From Cubamyces lactineus (lineage: Eukaryota; Basidiomycota; Agaricomycetes; Polyporales; Polyporaceae), in assembly GCA_022376465.1 (NCBI GenBank), contig JACDTU010000006.1, forward strand, positions 1,736,001 through 1,800,000: DNA of 64,000 bases. The letters run 5' to 3'. The notes beneath the pieces are model-generated. The model was not told the origin of the DNA and did not search any database. It worked only from the letters and a program-made list of their open reading frames with translations. Shown here piece after piece: positions 24,933 through 36,428 of this stretch (position 1 is its first letter; the number at the start of each line of letters is the position of its first letter). A program made the position numbers and the translations under genes.

Positions 24933-25404
24933 ACTGTACGAGCGGTTACAACTGGACGGGACGACTGACCGGACGACGAGAAAGGATAGTGTTCCTATAT
25001 GCTCTTCCGACTCGGAGTGAAGTCGGAAGAAGGCGGTGGCGGATATTGACCAGGAGGTTGGACAAGGACTTGAAGCTTGAAGCTTGAGACTTGGCCACGT
25101 CGTGCTAGAGTAGACACGAGCCAAGTCAAGTGGTTGTACTACTTACTTATAGAGCTTAGATTGGTCGTTGTATGATTGTAAGGGAACGGGCGCTTGTACA
25201 GCAACCATCCTACAGTATGAGAGATGGACGCCAATACAAGCGCCACCTCTTTACCCCCTTGGCATGGGTGTCGGCTCCACATGTTCGGGCAGGCAGGGTA
25301 TCATGACCATAGGCTAGTTCTCGGGCCTGGAACTCTACAGGTGCTCGTACATCCAACTGCACAACATCCGTGGTTCACCGCTGACATTATCGACGCCGTC
25401 CGTC

Positions 25405-26699
25405 TCATGCGGCGGACTGCTTCTTCTTCGCTTCCGCCTCCGCCTTGAGCCGCTGCACGCACTCTTTCACGAGCGGGCTGTCCTTCACCCACTCGCGGTA
25501 CGTCTTCGCCTGGGGGTATATCGACAGTGTCTGCTTCTGGTCCTGCACACAGCCCCGTCAGCATTACCATCGCAACCAACAGAGGGGATGAGAATGCGCG
25601 CGACGTACCCGCACACCGCTTTCTGGACCCGCGCGGCACACGTACTCCCACGAGAGGTACATGAGCTCCGCAGCGGGGTGGTCCGCGTAGCGCGTCGCTG
25701 CGAACTGCTCGGGCGTGAGCTCGAGCGCGAGGCTCGCCTTCTCGCCCGTCACTTCCGAGAACTGCTGAGCGATTTCACGGAGGGTGAGGTATTCGACGAC
25801 GGTCTTGATCTTCACGCCTAAGTTCGTGAGCGCGAGGAGTATGCGTAAGTCGCGAGTAGCATCGCGCTGGGGAGTTGAGGGGCGTACCATTGTACTTCTC
25901 GGGGTCGCGGAACGCGGGTACGACGAGTCCGCCGAGGTCGGCAACGCTGAACGCAAAGATGGGCACGTCCGGGAGGAAAGCTACAGACCAGTTGAAGCCC
26001 TTCTCTTCGTCATAGCTCGGCGCAAAGAAGCTCGTCCAGAAGTTCTCTGTTCCCCCAGACATCTCAGCGTCCATGTCAGCGCTGGATGCCGAACAGGAAG
26101 ACGCACCATAGTACATCGGAATATACACGAACGTGTACGGGATACCGCTCGCGATGACGCGGTCCTCGATGAGGGCCTTGCTCGTCCACGAGATCGCCGC
26201 GCACTCGCCCTCGCGACCCTCGACTGTACTCCAGACGAGGTGCTTGACGCCCGCGCGCACCGCGGCGTCAACGATGTTGCGCCCATGCAGCTGCTCGCCC
26301 TCATACCCGTGCACGTAGAACTGCGTGAGCCCAAACACGCCCCACGCTCCCGCGAAGGCCGCAGCAGTCTCGTCCAGCGAGGAAAGATCCGCCTTCACGA
26401 CCTCGACGCCGCGGGCGGCGAGCGCCTGCGCTGCGGGCGACTCGGGATTGCGCGTGATGGCGCGCACGGAGAACGTGCCCGGCTCCTTGAGGAGGAAGTC
26501 AACAACGGACGAGCCTTGTCTGCGGGCATGCGACGTCAGCGCCCGTCAAATAGGCATTCAGCGGCCTCTTGGCCGACGCGGTTCCAGCGCTGGCATTCAT
26601 TCTGATGCACGCGAATACGAGGGAGGCGTAGATGCATGGATGGCGAACTCACTGTCCGGTCGCGCCAGTGACTGCGATCAGCCTCTTTGCGCTGGCCAT
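25405..26699 (-). CDS. NmrA-like family NAD(P)-binding protein
   Basis: Atypical short-chain dehydrogenase of the NmrA/HSCARG type; such proteins bind NADP and often act as redox sensors or regulators rather than enzymes. Exon 1 (from 26699) gives MASAKRLIAVTGATGQ, with an intron (donor GTGAGT) inside the GxxGxxG loop, and exon 2 continues QGSSVVDFLLKEPGTFSVRA. Further landmarks are ITRNPESPAAQALAARGVEV, VVKADLSSLDETAAAFAG, GVKHLVWSTVEG, and VKIKTVVEYLTLREIAQQFS. The last exon ends in a lysine/alanine tail (KAEAEAKKKQSAA). No YxxxK catalytic pair is evident, as expected for NmrA-like proteins. About five exons; intact. A long antisense frame (25784-26605) is a shadow of its GC-rich coding. 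Confidence 0.85.
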
Positions 26700-28482
26700 T
26701 GAATCCGTAGTACGAAGCGGGGCGACACAGACACAGACAAACTGACAGCACCGACGGAGCAGGCGAGGCTTGGAGGGGAAGCAGGAATGTCACCTTCTCG
26801 CTGCAGCGACGGCGGGCGCGCTATTCGTACTCGTTCCGACCGCACTAGTGTGTTGCCCGGGAGTCCGACGATCGCAGATCCTCCCATGGCCATGACGCTA
26901 GCGCAAGACCCCCGGGTGCGGTCTGCCCGTGGCCCGTGGGCTGGCGTCGAGAGGCCATATCGGGCCGCTTAGCAGGTTGACGACAGGGGGACTTGGTGCC
27001 CGCGTGCCTTTGGGGCCTGTGGGGAGGGAGACCGGGATGCGGTCTCGGTGCGGTCAAGCGGATGTGGCGGCGGCGGGGTGTCGACGGAGGCTGCAGCGAA
27101 GACGTGCAAAGACGCTACCGACTGTGGTGGCGATTCCATACGACAGTAGTCGGCTCTCAGGACGAGTTCACGTAGAGTAGAGTGCCCTAGCGGTACGTGG
27201 CTGCTGAAGTGCACCGGGCAGCAGACTCCGGAGGTTCAGGTTGATGAGGACGTCTGATCGGGCTGATGGGCCGGGAAAAGGATTGTGAACCAAGCACGCC
27301 GCGAGGACCACCGAGCAGTTGCCCGGTGCTGGCTTCATCGAGCTTTGCCTCAGTGTACCGAGCTCTCGTACACGGCCAGGGAGGAATCTGCGAGATTCTT
27401 AAGAGAGGACCCGCCTGCAAATTGTCTGTGATGACTTCTTGTGATGGATTGCAGGTCAAACCGAGATTATCTTATGTGGGGCAGGAATTGAGATCGTCGC
27501 AGAGTGATCTCAAATATCCTTAAGGTCAAGAAGGCGCTAATCTCCTTGGCCCTTGGCAACGTCGGCAGGGGAGACAAGAAAGGGCAGGTGGTTCACACGG
27601 CAGCCCCGTCCCTCCGGCACGATTTCGGCAGTCTGACCCAGTGACCGTGTGAACATGTGACAAATCGTGACGAACTGTCACGTTTTCCAGCTCTTTCCAC
27701 GCAGGTTGCGCTGACCCCACTGTTGCAACCGTCTTCAACGTTCAACTCCAACCACCATGACTGAGCTTGGTCCCCTCGACTTCTGACCCTGATCCTTTCG
27801 ACATCGGTCTCTCTGCGTTAGTCTGCGCCAGTCTCCCTCATGCGACTCTCTTTAGTGACTTGTTCACTACGCGTTTGTACTTTTCGTGCCAAAACAAGAG
27901 AGCCTAAGGTAAGTAGTCATCGCTGATAGCTGACGCATAGCCTTGCTACGAATCGATGTGCAATTATCTGCCTGTTGGGCTTTGCAAGGTGAGCGATACT
28001 GCTGCCCATCATGCTAGGCAACTAACATAACATCGTCGAGAACGCCATACAGCATCGCCAACGGATGCCACGTCACAAATTGCTCTAGTCACTGTGCATC
28101 CTCAAGCCCTGTGGTGAGTCTTTTGCGCCCCATTCGCCTGCAAACACCATGGCTAATATGTGGATGTCAGTGTCAGCTCGTTCATGTGCACGCATGCGCA
28201 CGTATCTCAAGGGCCAAGAGCGACTAAACCACTTAAGCTCAGAGGTACGTGTTCCCTCTACGGTACGTTATTTTCCTGATCACTCAGCACAGCTCCTCTG
28301 ATAGATACCACAGCTTGTATGTAGAGTAGAGTAGATATTGCAGGTACTGAATATACTTCATTTCTGAATCCTGTACGGAATGCTGTGGGTGTGAATAGAT
28401 TTCGGAATCAATTGGAATTGTTCGGATATATTCGGTAGCGCCTTGCATCTCGCATCAATCTCACAGCGTTGCCGAGGTTCAC

Positions 28483-28554
28483 TCTTAAGAAAATCTTAAG
28501 AAATGGCCCCTCTTGTGTTGCGCACACGGGTCTCCAAATGCGATTCTCTTAAGA
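28483..28554. promoter_or_regulatory. Cluster of three TCTTAAGA palindromes
   Basis: TCTTAAGA occurs at 28483-28490, 28494-28501 and 28547-28554; a fourth copy is at 27397-27404. Three perfect 8-bp palindromes in 72 bp of non-coding DNA is more than chance would give. A protein-binding role is inference only. Confidence 0.3.
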
Positions 28555-29629
28555 TCACCTATGTGATTACACATACCACACGATTCTGTAGGTTTCCTGC
28601 AGAGGGCGGACTCGCCGTGTAGGCTGGCCTGGGCTGGTCCAGCAGTCTTCGACTCGATCGTTTCGTTACTACAGCGATTTCCTGCTTTGATCTATTGACA
28701 CACTTCCAGGAGAGAGTAAAGCGAGCGGAACGTTCTCTGTAGCTACGGCGCTGGTCGAAAGATCAGTATTATTGAAGACCTACTACGCAGGATAGGCAAG
28801 GACTTACCTCTGTCTGCAAAGCCTACCTGGCCCGGGCAGTGGCTTGTGGGTGGCAATCGGAGGGGGATTGAGCAAGTGCCCGGGGTCCTGGCGGGTGACG
28901 ATAGCAATATCGGCAAACAATCAGATTAACCGGGGGATAGCGTCGTGTTCTTCTTTCCTCCTTTCTTGCAGTGATTTAGAGTGATTGCCTACGATGGCCT
29001 ATGATTGCCAATCTTCACCGTAAAGTGCGCGCGTCGGTCCCCACCATCTTCCGCCGCAGCATACTCATATTCAACGCAAAACGACAGAAGATAGAGCAGC
29101 CTGAAGCGTAGTCCAGCAATAACCTCGGGCAGGACAATGCCACTAGAACAAATCAGGTAGCGGGGATCATGTGTTCCTCGCCGACCTTGCCTATGAATTC
29201 AACTCGAGCGGTCGCGGAAGCAAAATGGACACAGCCACAGGCGGCATTGCAGGCCTTGTGCGACGGGCGCACGCGCTATCCCCCTCTCGCTTCCGCTCAG
29301 GCGCCGGAAGGTTGCGGGCCAAGAACGAGCTGGAGAGTAGAAGACATCGTGGCATATTCGGAAGACGCATCGCAACCGTCAATTGGAGGTTATCTTCCGT
29401 CAGGTACTCTTTTGTGCCCCGACACGAGGTCGAGCCAGAGGGTGGGTCAAGGCCGCCGGCGAAGGCCCCGACGCTCCCTTTTCGCGACAAGACCATGTCT
29501 CAAACCCTCATCAGGCCGCTTCCCGAGTCCCGACCCTGGTGGGAGCTTCTCCCTCCCCCACAAGAGAAGATCAGAGAATGCAGCAGCATTGCATTCCTCG
29601 TCCTTGGCCAGCTTATATGTAAACTGCCA

Positions 29630-29742
29630 TCCACACCCGTCGCCACTTTCGAAGCGATCTTGCCTCGTTTTGTCCCCCCTCCCTTCTCCCGCCCCATCCC
29701 GTCACCCTCCCTCCTCCTTCTCCTCCCTCGCCAGCTCCCGCG
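29630..29742 (+). promoter_or_regulatory. Pyrimidine-rich tract upstream of DUF6533 gene
   Basis: The coding strand is strongly C/T-rich for about 110 bp (repeated CCCTCC, CTCCTTCTCC blocks), ending about 20 bp before the start codon at 29763. CT-rich boxes just upstream of starts are common in highly expressed fungal genes; the role here is inferred. Confidence 0.4.
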
Positions 29743-29762
29743 CGAGCGCTGCAGCAGCCAAG

Positions 29763-31167
29763 ATGTCGGGCATGGACGAGGTCAACCAGATCGCCGCCGC
29801 CTCCATCGGCGCCGACCCTGCCACGACCGAGCTGATCGCGACCTCTTTCGGCCTCCTGCACGTACTGCAGGTATACACTTCCGCCATGGTACGTACTCGA
29901 TCGCCTCAATGATATCATTATCCTCATAAACGACCCGCTTGTTAGATGGCGGTGGCCGTCTGGGACTGGCTCGTTTGTCTAAAAGGTAAGTTATCGCCTA
30001 TGCTCGCAGGACAAGAGTCAGAGCTGACGCTCGTCCTGTAGTGGAATACGATGTCATTTGGAAGGCCCGTTGGCGGCCAATCAAGATGTTGTATCTCTGG
30101 ATTAGATACTACGGTGCGAATTTCTCAGCTATACTATCAGGCAACATGACGGCTGATGCAAACCCCTATGCGTTCAGGGCTGATCGCGTACGGGCTGAAT
30201 CTCTGGCTCTTCAACGCCAACTTCACCGCTGAGCAGTGCAAATCCCTCCACTACATTATCGCGGCGACATGCATGTGGGTTACCCTCGGATCCGGTGAGC
30301 AGGACCTATTCTCGCGTCCCCCTCTCAATGCTTATAGGAGTTACACAGAGGCTATCCTGGCGATGCGTACGTACGCGTTCCTCGGGTGTAAGCGCTGGAC
30401 AGCGGTGATGCTATCCGTCATGCTCCTCGGAGAGTGCGCGTTCCTCTTGTACGTCGCCATCGCCGGTGTGCACCAGACCATCCTCCCCGTCGTCACCCGC
30501 GGGCCATGTACGGCGAGTGACGCCCCTGGCAAGCACGTCGTCTCAGGCTACTGGCTTGCCCCTGTCGCGTTCGATCTCTTCTGCACGTTCTTGACGCTCT
30601 GGAAGGTGCGCCGGATTCTCCTTGCTCGCGATCATATAGTGATAGCTGACCCGCCCCCCGTGCGATAGGTCTTTACGCTGCAGACGTGGGGCTCCCGTCT
30701 AGTCAAGCTCTTCGTCAGCGAGGGGCTCTTCTACTTCTTCCTTGTTGCGGGAGTCAACGTCCTCAACGCGATCTTCATGTTCCAGTCCAACGCCAACATC
30801 CAAAACATCAACTGTACGTCCCCACTTACCCATCACACTCTCCATCTCACAGGCTCTGACGCACGCCTGCCCAGGCTTCCTCGCGCTCGTCCTCACGCAA
30901 GTGCTCTGCTGTCGCCTCGTGCTCAACCTCCGCGCGCAGGCACAGACCTCGCTCCACAGCGGCGGCACGGCGGGGACGACCAAGGGGCCGACGATCCCGG
31001 CGTTCGCGCGCCCGCAGGACACGGCGGGGATGCTGACGGCGAACACGGTCAACATTCCGCTCGAGCGGTTCAACAACGTCACCGACAGCGACGACACGAG
31101 CTACAACGACCATGGCGGCGTCAAGGTCCACGTCTCGGTGGAGCGCGACGTCGAGTCTGGCCGATGA
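29763..31167 (+). CDS. DUF6533 domain membrane protein, copy 2
   Basis: Exon 1 (29763-29888) gives MSGMDEVNQIAAASIGADP. Exon 2 gives MAVAVWDWLVCLK. The next exon gives VEYDVIWKARWRPIKMLYLW with IRYYG: the DUF6533 box (DWL-x-x-L-x-x-E-Y/V and K-x-LY-x-x-RY). Later exons give LIAYGLNLWLFNANF, YTEAILAMRTYAFLGCKRW, GYWLAPVAFDLFCTFLTLWK, GLFYFFLVAGVNVLNAIFMF and a last helix before LCCRLVLNLRAQ. The tail ends VERDVESGR at 31167. Seven hydrophobic segments are apparent. Compared with copy 1 the sequence is quite diverged, so this is an old paralogue. Confidence 0.82.
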
Positions 31168-31751
31168 CTTCGAGTTCAGGCTTTACGCTCCACACTGCAT
31201 GCTTTAAGTTCGATGGAGTGTGAGGGCTTAACGGTGATGATATGTTGAATGCTGTTTTTTCCCACATGGATGGATTGTGTACATATAGCCTTTGCCCACC
31301 CCCCCTTTTTTATATCGTTCGCTGTGTAGGCTGTGCTCCGCCAGTCATGTCGCCATGTCGTGCCATTTACCCCCCACGTAGAATACACATACCTTCGTTT
31401 GGATGGATGGATGGATACCGGTGTATCGTTATGGAGGTCCGCTTCAACAACTTCGTATGCCACGCCCACGTAGCAGCGGTCAACTGCATGGCTGGAACAA
31501 GATGATGTATGGGTCATGATACGGGAATGTCTCGGTTGGGTACTGCTAAAAAGGATAGCTTGCGATCTAATTGTACATACACTGGAACTGCTGCTACAAG
31601 TTACTGACGCTGTCGCCTGCGATCGATGCCCAAAACCACAGCAAAAGGGCAAGACCGTGGTTCGAACACACGTCCTGCCGATCTCAAACGCCGGCGCCGT
31701 TCGAAGGTATCAACGTGTGCGTCTATGCTGCCCACCTGTTTCTCTTCCTCC
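31168..31751. other. Convergent intergenic spacer with short tandem repeat
   Basis: Between the 3' ends of the DUF6533 gene and SDR-1. It contains a small GGAT tandem run near 31400-31416 and C and T homopolymer runs near 31300. No gene seen. Confidence 0.5.
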
Positions 31752-33213
31752 TCACGCCTCCAGATGTTTCAACCATCCGCGCGATCTGAAATCCTCAACG
31801 GCGTCCTTGAACGTGTCGCGCACGTTACGCAGCTTGATCCCGAATATGCGCTTCGACTTGTCGTTCGCGAAGAACACATGAGGCGGGTGTTCCTTGGCTG
31901 CCGTCGGATCGACCGTCTCGAGTGAGGGGAGCAGCTTGAGCTCTTGGTTCGCGAGCACTGAAAATGATATGAGCATATGCGTGGTATTGGAAGGGGCCCA
32001 ACAAGTTCGAGAGGCGAACACTTACGCCATTCCTCCCACTTCACCGCCTCTGCTCATGCAAACATAAACAAAAGCCGCCATTCGTCAGCCACGCATCTCA
32101 TCAAGAAATATGAAGCACGCACCAGTGTTCGCGATGATCCGCTCACCACCCGCCTCAGGTACCTCAAGCGCGCGGATGAGCATCTCGGTCACGTCCCGCA
32201 CGTCGACGTAGTTCAGGCACTGCGGCTCGCGGTCCTCCAACGCCACGGGACGGTCGGCAGCGAAGAGCATGTTGTAGAAGTGCGACGGCGTCGCAGGGAG
32301 CGCCGACGGGGACGGGAGCGTGTCGTCTGCCAAGGGCTGCCGAGTATTCTGCATGTCAGCAGGGGCGGGGAAGGGAACGCGACGAAGGGGAGGTTCTCGG
32401 CAGGTACAAGTACGTACCCCAAATACCCAGGAGGGATTGATCATGCACAGGTCGAACTTCGCTTCCGCCTTGTGCTTGTCCAGGAAAGCCCAGGCAGCTA
32501 CAGGTCCCGGTGGTCAATACACCTACGGAGGCTGTTACAAAGGGCATCGGCTCACCGCGCTCCGCGAGAGTTTTGCTCGCGTTGTACTTGATGATCCTGG
32601 GCGCGGCCTTTCCCTGCTCTTCAACGGTCTTGATCGCCTGCTCGTTCCACTGCTCTTCTGTGTACACGCCTGGGGGCGCCACTGTTCCGCTCGCGATGGA
32701 GGCTATGGACGAGACGATGACGACGCGCTGGACGTTCGTTCTGGAAGATCAGTTTGTGAGCATTGGCGTGACGGCTGACATGTCGCGAGGGCTTACTTGA
32801 GTGCACTCGCGAGAATGCCAACGGTACCTTCCACTGCAGGCCTGATGTATACTTCTGGATCGTCGACGGGAGGGGATACAGGCGAGGCGGTATGTACCAC
32901 CCCATCTGCCCCCTTCACAGCGTCGTCGAACGCTCCCGGCTAACAACAGAGATATGAATGCGATGGTCAGTCACCGTGCGGCGAAACGGCCACGTACCGC
33001 AGTAATGTCGGGGACAACGTAGCCTGTGAAGCGATGTATCGCATCTGGTTGCTTACGAGCTACGAGCGCGGCCAAGACGTCGACCTTGCTCGCTGAGCGG
33101 ACTGCGCCGCGAACGGTATATCCGCGTGCGAGAAGCTCGAGTACGGCCCACAGGCCAATATAGCCATTTGCTCCGGTGACGAGAACGGTCGCTGGCGAGG
33201 AGATCGTGGGCAT
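31752..33213 (-). CDS. Extended SDR reductase SDR-1 (DFR/Gre2-like)
   Basis: NAD(P)H-dependent carbonyl reductase of the dihydroflavonol-4-reductase / yeast Gre2 type; the substrate is unknown, plausibly an aldehyde or ketone. Exon 1 gives [20 protein letters not shown], with the TGxxGxxG cofactor loop, and ends VVPDITA. The catalytic exon gives RVVIVSSIASIAS, VYTEEQWNEQA and KYNASKTLAERG (YxxxK pair; VSS where paralogues have TSS). Then come FDLCMINPSWVFG, LNYVDVRDVTEM and GGERII. A 24-nt microexon at 32026-32049 encodes EAVKWEEW, and the last exon ends SRGWLKHLEA. Seven exons, intact. A TATA-like TATATAAAA lies at 33314-33322, about 100 bp upstream of the start. This is the most diverged of the leftward-reading copies at the microexon. 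Confidence 0.85.
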
Positions 33214-34064
33214 TGTCGCTGCAAGTCACGAAGGGTCAGAGTGAGGTGTGTTGTAGAGAGGTTGCGCAGGAGGTGTAAGTGTTTGTACACTGTCTGCACC
33301 CGTCAGAGTGCGCTTTTATATACGTCGCCTGGAGTGAGATGGGTGGGTGGGGTAAAATCATAATGGCTTCCTAATGCACAACGAAGTCAAATATCTGTCA
33401 ACCCTAGAGCGCATATCAAACTACGCACTGCAACAAAGGTGCTGCGTCCCTCCGGAGTCAGGCGCTGCATCCGCGCTAGCTCCCCTTGAGTAAGCAAACG
33501 TCAAGCAGCCAGAACTTAGTCAGATTCGAGCCCTTGATATCTTTGTACTGAACGGCTAGTGTGAGAGGGTCAGCATCCAGAGGCGTGTCGAAGCTCGTTG
33601 ATCTGTCAGCTATTGTGTTCGTTTCCCGGTGCCATCGGGAAAAAGGAGGCGAGGGAGACGGAGCAACAGATTGGCTGAGTCACGATGCTATTCCACTTCT
33701 CAACATTCAACATTGAGAATACGGGCCACCATAGGACGTAAATCAGTAAGAATAGACGTTCAGGACGATCATCAAGTGGACGTATACTACAGTAGTTAGG
33801 GATATGAGCAACTGAACAAGCCACACATATTCAAATCGAGCTGAACTGCTTAGTGTGCTAGCGTTGTGGCTCAATTTGTTGACGTCTGTTGGGTACTACC
33901 AGGAACGCCTAGGCGCTCTCTTTCTCACCTCCATCATCCAGCATCATTCTCAAGGGCTTCCAGCATCCTCCGTCATCTGTGCAATATGCATATCCTCAGC
34001 AATTTCGTTCACCCCGGGCACTACGACATACAAGAATAGAAATGACAACGGTTTCGATCGTTCC
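33214..34064. other. Intergenic, promoter of SDR-1
   Basis: Between SDR-1 and the 3' end of SDR-2. It holds the SDR-1 TATA-like element (33314-33322). No gene recognised in the rest. Confidence 0.5.
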
Positions 34065-35548
34065 TCAGTTCTCAAAATGCTGAAGCCATCTGCGTCCGCC
34101 AAAGTCTTCCACCACATCCTTCACGGTCTCTGAAAGCGGTTTGTAGACGATTCCAAGCTCATTCTCGGCTCGCTTTCCGGAGAATACGGTGTGCGCGGGG
34201 AGAGCTTCCTCCTCTCCTTGACGCTGACTTCCTCTGGGCGGATGAAGTTTCACTAGCCCGGGGAAGTGGTTACCATCCAGGCCGCTTGCAATGTCATCTA
34301 CATTATGTACAACGCAAAACCATGAGACGTCAGTGACATAGAGGGTCGCATGAATCAAGTGGTAACGTACACCAGTCCTGGAAACTGCATACGCCTATAA
34401 CCCGTGTACTCGTGTTAGCTTCACGCCAGAGTCACCACAAGTGTGAGGAAAACGCACCCGCACTCGCAAGGAACCGCGTCCCTCCGGCGCTCTCGATATT
34501 CAACACTCGCATGTGCATCTCTGCGACATCGACGACGTGGACGTAATTGAAGATGGTCGAGGGAAATGCTCCAGGAGGTGCCGGGACTGAAAACATTTGC
34601 GTCCACGCTAGCTGCATGCTGACGCTTGTGATGTCTGCTGGAGAGCGAGGATCGTCCGGGAGAGGCTGTCATCCCAAAATCTGTTCAGCGAGAGGGTGCC
34701 ATAAAGGCCAGGAGACACGCACGCCGAAGATCCAAGCGGGAGCGACGACGCTCAAGTCGTATGACAGCGTGTGCTTGTTCTCTCTGTAGAACTCCCAGGC
34801 GGCTACAGAAGGCAGGCCATTTAGTATTTGTAAAATCCACAGCGCTTGTATGATGCTGATTCTACGGCGCACCTCTTTCAGATTTCACCTTGCTTGTGCT
34901 GTACTTGTCAACCCCGGTCGCCGCTTTTCCGGTCTTGGCGACGATTTCGACGGAGTCGTCGTTCCAATCGTCCTCCGTACGCACTGCCGTCTGAGCAGGT
35001 GACCGGACAATATCTGCGACTGCAGAAATGGACGACGTGATCACGATGCGCTTGACACACCTAATGCCACGCATGCCAGCTAAGCTCTCGTGATGAAAAG
35101 TATAGCAGACATCAACGTACGTGTGTTTCGCTGCGCTGTGGAGGATCCCCAACGTGCCCTTCACTGCAGGGCCGATGTACTCGGCGGGGTCGTCGAGATC
35201 GAACGTCACAGGAGTAGCAGTGTGAACGACACCTTCAACGCCGACAAGATACTCGTCGAAGGCGCCTTCCTACATGTGCTGGGTCAGTTACCATCGTACG
35301 GTGGCAAGGGCTGGGTAACTTACCTCGGTGATGTCTGGGACGACGACACACTCGAAAGCACCGCCTGCCGACAACTCGGGGGAATACTTGGCAGCAATCT
35401 GGGCCGTAAGAATTCGTGCCTTCTCCGATGTACGCACCGTGGCACGAACAGCGTAGCCTGCTCGAAGGAGCAGATGAACGACCCAGTAGCCGACAAAGCC
35501 ATTGGCTCCTGTGACAAGTACTTTCGCGGGTGGGTGAAGGGCAGGCAT
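34065..35548 (-). CDS. Extended SDR reductase SDR-2
   Basis: Same seven-exon plan as its neighbours. [20 protein letters not shown] opens the Rossmann fold, and exon 1 ends VVVPDITE. The catalytic exon holds KRIVITSSISAVADI, RTEDDWNDDSVEIV and KYSTSKVKSERG (YxxxK). The remaining landmarks are FNYVHVVDVAEMHMRVL, GGTRFLAS, a 24-nt microexon at 34371-34394 (VCSFQDW) and a last exon ending GGRRWLQHFEN. It is closest to SDR-3 throughout: both have KYSTSKVKSERG and RTEDDWND, and the 540-bp upstream spacers also align. So the pair arose by a segmental duplication rather than as simple neighbours. Confidence 0.85.
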
Positions 35549-36084
35549 CGTGTACTGGGGTCTTGACCTTGCTACATTGCCTGCACGTTAAATACCCTGT
35601 AGAGACGCCGCGATACCGCGCACACTCGAGCCGTATCCCTAGGGTAAGCACAAATCTGGCATGTTCCCCGGTGTGTTAGCTCAATGTACCTACCAGGCAA
35701 GTCCGAAGACGCCTGCGCTACAAGTGCACGCGGACTGTCAAGAACTCAATCGCGTAGTGTGTGAAGCCCGTTGGCAAAACATACGAAGCGCACCTATCGT
35801 TCGGCGCGGATTGACGAGGTTCCATGCTTAGCGTCACTCGTTGCACACGGCCTGCTCTTCGTCGGACCGCGCATTTGGACATCGTGTTGTAGAACCAGTC
35901 TCGCTGAACGTCCGGAGTCTCGGAAAGGTGAATCCGAGCTTCTATTCGTGGTGTGGCACATCGAACGCGCCATACCGGACTATCAACATACCGTGAACGA
36001 TCGCCCGAGGCTTAGTATCAGACCACTGCTATCATGGTGACCATACGTGGCGGCCAGTCCAAGTTCGTTCAGAGGCCCTCGAGG
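35549..36084. repeat. Spacer duplicated at 40994-41533
   Basis: The spacer upstream of SDR-2 aligns with the spacer upstream of SDR-3 in the same order and orientation: GAACTCAAT, GCGCACCTATC, GTCACTCGTTGCAC, AGTCTCGCTGAACGT and ACCATACCGGA occur in both. Both are about 540 bp and both end at the 3' end of an SDR-4-type gene. No coding potential seen. Confidence 0.75.
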
Positions 36085-36428
36085 CGCCTAGGCTATCCAT
36101 GGCTACGCTGCCGAAGTCTTCGACCGGGTCCTTCAGTGTCTGCGTAAGTCTTCGACCAGGTCCTCCAGCGCTTCGGGGACAATCGTGTGCACACACACCA
36201 GCTTCTGACGCGCTTTGTCGTCAGAGAAGACGAACAGCGGGCGAAGCTCGGCAAATTTCTGGCGCAATGCGGTTTGCGTGGTGTTAGCTAAGCCCTGGCA
36301 GGATTTCGAGCGCGCGTGCGGTATCGGCTAGAGAAGCGGAAACAGTGTAGACTGTCAAGTGTGTTCCGGGGAGAATGATGGGTACCGGAGGTAGGGCAAG
36401 TTACACCAATTCTGCCACATGCATATGT
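36085..36428 (-). pseudogene. SDR-4-type reductase remnant (3' end only)
   Basis: The minus strand matches the 3' end of SDR-4 (41534-41854): last exon, last intron and 24-nt microexon. The last-exon frame still reads AELRPLFVFSDDKARQKL and VPEALEDLVEDLR, then hits an early stop. At 36112-36175 a segment of about 32 bp beginning AAGTCTTCGACC is tandemly duplicated, which wrecks the normal GWLRHL ending. The microexon is kept at 36405-36428 but its donor has become GTAACT. Homology to reductase stops right after the microexon, where the FunK1 3' flank begins; all upstream exons are missing. Confidence 0.75.

Larger units (their letters stand above)
26700..29762. other. 3-kb gene-poor interval
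   Basis: Largest stretch without a recognisable gene. Frames are short after 26900 and I found no domain. It holds six CTTAAG palindromes between 27398 and 28553 (27398, 27519, 28232, 28484, 28495, 28548), four of them in the 8-bp form TCTTAAGA. The right end is the promoter of the DUF6533 gene at 29763. It may be a divergent regulatory region between the NmrA-like gene and that gene. Confidence 0.45.

Noticed and set aside
25069..25092. Short direct repeat of CTTGAAG upstream of FunK1 copy B
   Set aside because: Three 7-bp units only; likely slippage with no clear role.
25784..26605. 273-codon plus-strand open frame
   Set aside because: It is antisense to the NmrA-like gene, whose motifs and splice sites are clear; the frame is a by-product of GC-rich coding.
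29169..29929. Two plus-strand frames of about 250 codons upstream of and overlapping the DUF6533 start
   Set aside because: They run through the CT-rich promoter tract in two frames at once, which reflects low-complexity sequence rather than coding.
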